Shown here one piece after another: positions 58,961-64,000 of a DNA stretch of 64,000 nt. This DNA is from Gossypium raimondii (taxonomy: Eukaryota > Streptophyta > Magnoliopsida > Malvales > Malvaceae). Position numbers and translations under genes: made by a program. The DNA is taken from NCBI RefSeq assembly GCF_025698545.1, contig NC_068569.1, positions 25,668,001-25,732,000 of the forward strand, read 5' to 3'. Numbering within the stretch: the first letter of the stretch is position 1; each line of letters opens with the position of its first letter. The notes beneath the pieces are model-generated. The model searched no databases, was not told the DNA's origin, and worked only from the letters and a program-made list of their open reading frames with translations.

Positions 58961-61900
58961 GGAACTTGATTTAGCTAGCTCATGTATCGATTTGTTCAAT
59001 TAGTGAAAATTTGATAGGTTGCCATTGTTTAGAATTGGATGAATTAGGCTTGAAATTGATAGAAATTAAGCTTAAATTATGAAAAAGACTAAATTTTAAA
59101 TCTTAATAAGCTTAGTTGTTAACTTTATTACATTAGAGACCAAATTGAATAAAATGAAAAATGTTATGAAATTATATAATTAGGATTTGAAAGTAAAAGG
59201 TTGAAATCAAATTTTAATCCGATTTATGTCATAAAATATTAACACATAAAGGTATCATGTATTTTAGAATTTAAAGTAATATATTATATATTATTATTTA
59301 GTATTATATCTTCTCAAATTTTATATAAATTCATATTATAATGTGTTTGATAATGAAAATAAAATGTCAAGTTATGTTTTGTTGTAAACATAAATTTTTC
59401 CATTATGCAAATATATAAAAGAAACTCAATGTTCTTTATGCTAATAAGTAACAATAAAAATTTTTTATTTTAATTTCAATTAAAATATAATTAAAAATAT
59501 TATATTACAATAAAAAATACTTAAAATATAATACTTTAAAAATTTATATTGAGATGTAAACATTTATGTTATGTATGTATATAATTACATTTAATGTAAA
59601 CAAACTCGTGATCGAACTCAAAGTAACCCAAATTTGAAAAAGCCTGAACTTGAAAAAGTTCAAACCCAAGAAAAATCTAAACCTGAAATAACCTGACCCG
59701 AGCCTACTCGATTTCTACCTCTACCAAAAACCCTTCAACAAAATGGGATTGTAAAAGAAAAAAAAATAGACAAAGTGCTTCAAGAAGGTGATGTTAAGCT
59801 CCAAAGATCTTCTATACAAGTTGTAGGCAGAAGCAATGAATACAACCTATTATATCATCAGCAAGGTGTAGCTTAGGCCAAACACCATACTCACTCAGAT
59901 ATGAAAAAGTAAAAGATCCTACTTTAAGCTACTTTCATATCTTTACTTCGGAGTACATGAACAAGCTAAATCCAAAGACAAACTATTTTGTTCAATTAAT
60001 TACACTACAACAGCTACCAAAAGAGCTTAATTGTAAATCAAAAATATTTTTCTGAAATCAACTTTGGAATAAAACTGATTACACCAAATCGAATTTTGTC
60101 GGCTCACTGGATCAATTAATCAACTTAATCAACAATTTCATGTTTTTCTTTTTTTGAAAATTACAGAAAACTAGACCAAATTATAGTCATTACTTATTAC
60201 ACAGTCCAAACTAAATTAGCTGTTATAATATTACAAACTAACACAAAATGCAATATTAGTTGTAATAAATTGCGTCTGGTTCTACATTTATAAATAATTG
60301 TACTAAAATTATTTTGTTCAATTAATTATTCTACAGCAAAGTATACTACTTCAGCTATTAAAATTCAAAAGCTTAATAGAACTTCATGATTTTGAGTTTG
60401 TAAGTTTGGGATTAGGAAATCCAAAATCACGAAGAAAAAGGAACTATTAATATACTAAACACCAGTTTTCTCTCACTGTTAGAGTTGTGTGACCAAATTC
60501 CTGTTAAGGAGATAAAATATAGTGGCAAGTTAAACCAGGCTGCACAAGTAGAATCCGTATAGAACTACTCTTATTCTATTTGACATTGATTGCACAAGTA
60601 AAATCCTTATAAAACTACTTTCCTTCTATTTGACATTGATTAAAATAAGGTTTTTCAACCTATAAATCGATATAGTTGAAACCCCCCTTGTATCATTTGA
60701 ATTTCAACATTAGTGAATTTTCTTCTTCTCTTCCCGTAGTTTTTCTCGAAAGGGTTTTCACGTAAAATTTGTGTGTTCTTTTTTTTCTTTCTTATTGCTT
60801 TGCGATAGTTCTATATTGTCATTATCAACGTTTAGTTTTTACACTCACATTAATAAAAAATTAAAAGGAAAAAGAAAAGAAGTGATAATGGAGAAATGTT
60901 ATTTTCGATGATAAAAAGGACAAGAAGAGACCGGGTTAGGGGTTAAAATAGGTGAACGAAGTAGGCATCAATGATAAAAGAAATGAAGATTCATTATCAA
61001 AATTATATATGAATTTTAATTTAATATGTAATTTTACATATAAATTTTGATTAATTCGATTTTGGATTTCAAAATCGAAGCTGAACTAACCCAATACGTT
61101 TTAATCTATCTCTCCAACTGATAAATGGAATCAAATTATTCAAATTAATCAATTTTACATGACTTTTGCTTGCCATTAGTAGGGACTTAAACTTTCAATC
61201 AAAACACCTTTTTTGAAGCAAATTTGCAAAGGATTCGGAAAAAGTCACAAAAATGCATTGAATGAGGTAAAATGCATTGAATCGTGACCTCCCCACATAG
61301 GAGTCATTTTCGCAACTCTACTAAAATTGCAAAAAACAACTCAACATCAAATGCACCAATCATGCGTTAATTTAAACTTATTCCTCATGCATCAAGAAAA
61401 CTCTTTGAATAATAAAATATAAATCAATAAAATTGCCCATACATTGTTTGTCGAGAGCATCTAATGTAATGTGCCTTCCTCCTCATTGGTTCAACACACC
61501 TTTAAGAGAATTGCTTTTTGGGTACCCATATATTTCTCTGTCTTTAATGGTTAGTCACATAATCTTTGCTTTTTTTGGAACACATTCTTATCTAACTGTG
61601 TATGCATTTATTTTTTATTGGATAAGTATGTGAGTTATGACCATGTTAATGTTCAATTTAATGAATTTCAAAAACAATTCTTTTTAATGAATTTCAAAAA
61701 TTTCATTTATTCTTTCCAAATCAACCTTTGTTTTTAAGAGGAAATCATTTTTTCTACTTTCAATTTTGAAATCAATTTTAAAGTTTCCCATAGACTTAAA
61801 TTCAAAAGCTAAGCTTTATAGTTCATTAAATGGACACATGAGCTCTTCAAGAGCATTGAGGTGGGACTTCCACTTGATTGCTTATGTTTAATTACTTTGC

Positions 61901-62117
61901 TAGTTGTTAGACTTTGACTCTTACTAGGCTTTTCAACTTCTTTCTCTTCTTACTTGTCTCCAAAGTTTCTCTAGTTTTTCCATTTTGTCATTCTTACGAA
62001 AGCAGAATCTATTCTATTGTTCAAATCAGGCTTTCTTGAATCATTTGCATTCCTATCCTTTTTTCTCCTTACGCATCACTTATAATAACTCTCCCTAGTA
62101 TGATCATCTAATATTTG
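58961..62117. other. AT-rich intergenic DNA
   Basis: I looked for coding exons on both strands and found none I would support. A segment near 59600-59710 with AACCCGA/CCCGAGCC phrases resembles the inside of hAT-like MITEs. The open frame 61433-61633 has no recognisable content. Confidence 0.5.
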
Positions 62118-62350
62118 GATGAGGAGCAAATCTAGAAATTTTTAGGGACTAAAATTGAATTATAGTTTTTTGAGATGTCAAAATAAAATTTTTATCATAT
62201 ATTAATTTATGATTTTATTAATTTTAAAGGGACTAAATAAATTTTTTCATTTGAGAGGAGACAAAGTGTAAATTTACTCTATATTAATTTATAATTTAAT
62301 CATTTATGAAAAAATAAAATATAATTTTCCATTTTTTGGGCCACTCACCT
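62118..62350 (+). repeat. Dispersed repeat, copy 2
   Basis: Same order of phrases and same orientation as 28906-29165, including AAATCTAGAAATT, GGGACTAAATAAATTTT, CAAAGTGTAAATTTACT and ATATTAATTTATAATTT. Confidence 0.6.
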
Positions 62351-62752
62351 GCCTACTCCACTTATATTCTCCCGTCTTGGAACATCTTAATTTTCTAATG
62401 ATAGTGGTTTTCATCATTTAGAAGTGGACACAAAACCTTAACTTAGATGTCCTACTTGAACAATCCAAAAGTCTTGAGCTTTAATGATTTTTTTTTCTCA
62501 ATGATGAAACTTTCGATAACCATCTTACTCCAATATTAATTAATAGCTCAAATAATTGAAAAATCACCATTCGTGTATAAAATTATTTGGCTAAAACAGA
62601 GAAGGGGTAAAAAAAATTCAACACCAAAATTTGTAAAGGTTGGACTTCACTTGCCTAAGTCTTTCGTCTTAGTCCCACTTGCAAGTTGTTAATTAACTAA
62701 CTTAAATTGATACCGTTTAAAGATAATATAAAATCTTACAACCTCTATCTTT

Positions 62753-63393
62753 TGTTAGTATAAATCTTCGGTGAGAAAAATTTTAAACACATGAACGGAA
62801 CTCGAACAGGAAAAGAAGAAATAGGACAAGGCTCCAAAGCGTGTATCAAGCCACTATCTTTAAGGTTATATTCGCCCCCACCTATTTTCGGTGTGCAAAT
62901 GAGTTCCAAGCAAATTAACCTCAAGGATGCAATAAAGCCAATGACTATTTGTGTTTTGCACTGACGAGAATAGTCCACTACGCACTGAGTAATGTATAAC
63001 AAGAAACTCAATTTCTACAAAGGATTTCTGCAGTAATACTTTATAGAATAATCTAATAATATTAGAAAATGAAGGAAGGAAAGAAAGAATATTAGAATTT
63101 GTTGGTGTGATTTTCAAATGAAATCTCATTCCTATTTATAGGAATTTTCATGTCTCTCCATAGAGACATCTTTCAATAGGTGTCTTTCTGAATAATAATG
63201 TCTTTAAAATAAACACATAATTATTCATTTAATATTATAACTATTTAAATAATATTATTTAATATTATAAATTTAATATTATTTAAATAGTTATAATTCT
63301 TCTTCAAAAAATCAAATAATATAACTTTTGATTAATTACTCCTATTCATTTATAGTTATTGGAACACTATAAATATTTGAAAACGTTCCAACA
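62753..63393 (-). repeat. 3' LTR of a copia element
   Basis: 641 bp with TG...CA ends (on the minus strand TGTTGGAACG to ATACTAACA). A palindromic TATA region CCTATTTATAGG lies at 63131-63142 and an R/U5-like T-rich region follows. The partner LTR is outside the window, so the inner border rests on the adjacent polypurine tract. Confidence 0.75.
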
Positions 63394-64000
63394 ATCTCCC
63401 CCCATTTTCAAAATATTTTAGATTTTGATATTCTTGGAAATCAATTTGCATAAATGAAGGTATCTTACGATTGAACATTCACTTAGTGAAATCATGTTAA
63501 AGTTAATCGAAATTGCATGGTAGACTAAGCTTTGAACCAACTATTCCATTTGATTAACTGAACACATCTCACACAATGATTTCAACATCGGTCAATGCAT
63601 AGTATCTAGGGACACTATTATGGCCATGCGTTTGTGTCCTCTTTTCGTGAGTGCTGTCAGAGCCAAGCTCTTGAGCTCCTAGAAGCGACCACACTTCCAC
63701 TCACATAGGTAGATCCCATCAAGAGTGTTCCCGTAATTATAACACTCTAACATATTTATGTTATGGGTCTATTAAGAGTACATTACTCATCCTTCCCTTA
63801 TCATTACAGGTACCTAGCATTTTAATCTTAGGATGGATTTATTTATAGTGCTAACAGTCACATACCAATAATGTACTTTGTCTCATTGAACTCAAGGCTT
63901 GAGGTTATACCAAGTGTTGAGTCGAGTTTCCATCATGGGTGACTTTAATTAATGGGCTTGAGTCCCATCCCTTTTGAGGTCCTTTTTACTGCATCTCTAG
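63394..64000 (-). mobile_element. 3' internal part of a copia element, runs off the window
   Basis: This sequence upstream (element orientation) of the polypurine tract has no open frame. It looks like the 3' non-coding zone between RNase H and the LTR that some copia lineages carry. The coding part would lie beyond base 64000. Assignment to copia rather than gypsy rests on LTR style and is moderate. Confidence 0.55.
63395..63403 (-). other. Polypurine tract of the copia element
   Basis: GGGGGGAGA on the minus strand lies directly before the LTR start, as in copia elements. Confidence 0.75.

Overview
This is a eukaryotic plant nuclear window. It has spliced genes with GT-AG introns, a nuclear-type tRNA-Thr, and abundant LTR retrotransposons, MULEs, hAT-like elements and MITEs on a very AT-rich background. 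The TE families and protein sequences suggest a dicot, plausibly Malvaceae such as Gossypium. That assignment is inference; nothing in the window proves the species. All calls were made by reading the sequence, with no database search.

Layout. 1-6.2 kb: a tRNA-Thr(UGU) gene, then a decayed Ty1/copia element (1529-6158, target duplication ACATG) that was itself hit by an hAT-like element and a 5'-truncated LINE. 6.9-10.4 kb: an intact four-exon RF2b/VIP1-type group I bZIP gene on the minus strand. 13.66-24.34 kb: a young-looking 10.7-kb Ty3/gypsy element of Tat/Ogre type on the minus strand. It has 2.1-kb LTRs and target duplication ATATA; its gag is broken and nearly all of pol is deleted. 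25.7-28.4 kb: the 5' part of a minus-strand copia element. 29.53-38.56 kb: a complete 9.0-kb Mutator-like element with about 220-bp inverted repeats and a 9-bp duplication AAGATTTGA. It carries a decayed plant-mobile-domain gene converging on a decayed mudrA-like transposase gene, and contains a nested 1.4-kb hAT-like element.

39.0-39.7 kb: a two-exon gene for a small, probably plastid-targeted conserved protein. 41.3-47.6 kb: small transposons and, between MITE-like sequences, two gene fragments that still have introns and lie head-to-tail on the minus strand: an HMGB14-like HMG-box gene fused to a TANGLED1-like gene, each with a nonsense codon. 47.9-51.6 kb: an intact seven-exon gene for an unrecognised, probably nuclear protein with an EAR-like LSLDL motif. 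53.1-54.9 kb: a recently dead CYP79 cytochrome P450 gene (two nonsense codons and loss of the ExxR glutamate). 55-62.7 kb: AT-rich intergenic DNA with repeat clusters. 62.75-64 kb: the 3' end of another minus-strand copia element that runs off the window.

The live genes (tRNA, bZIP, DUF7804-like protein, EAR-motif protein) show no shared pathway; they are islands in TE-rich DNA. I found no convincing new functional system. The most unusual items are the HMGB/TAN1 gene-fragment chimera, the antisense exon-intron-like structure in the Tat LTRs, and the fully bounded PMD-carrying MULE with tandem repeats in its termini.
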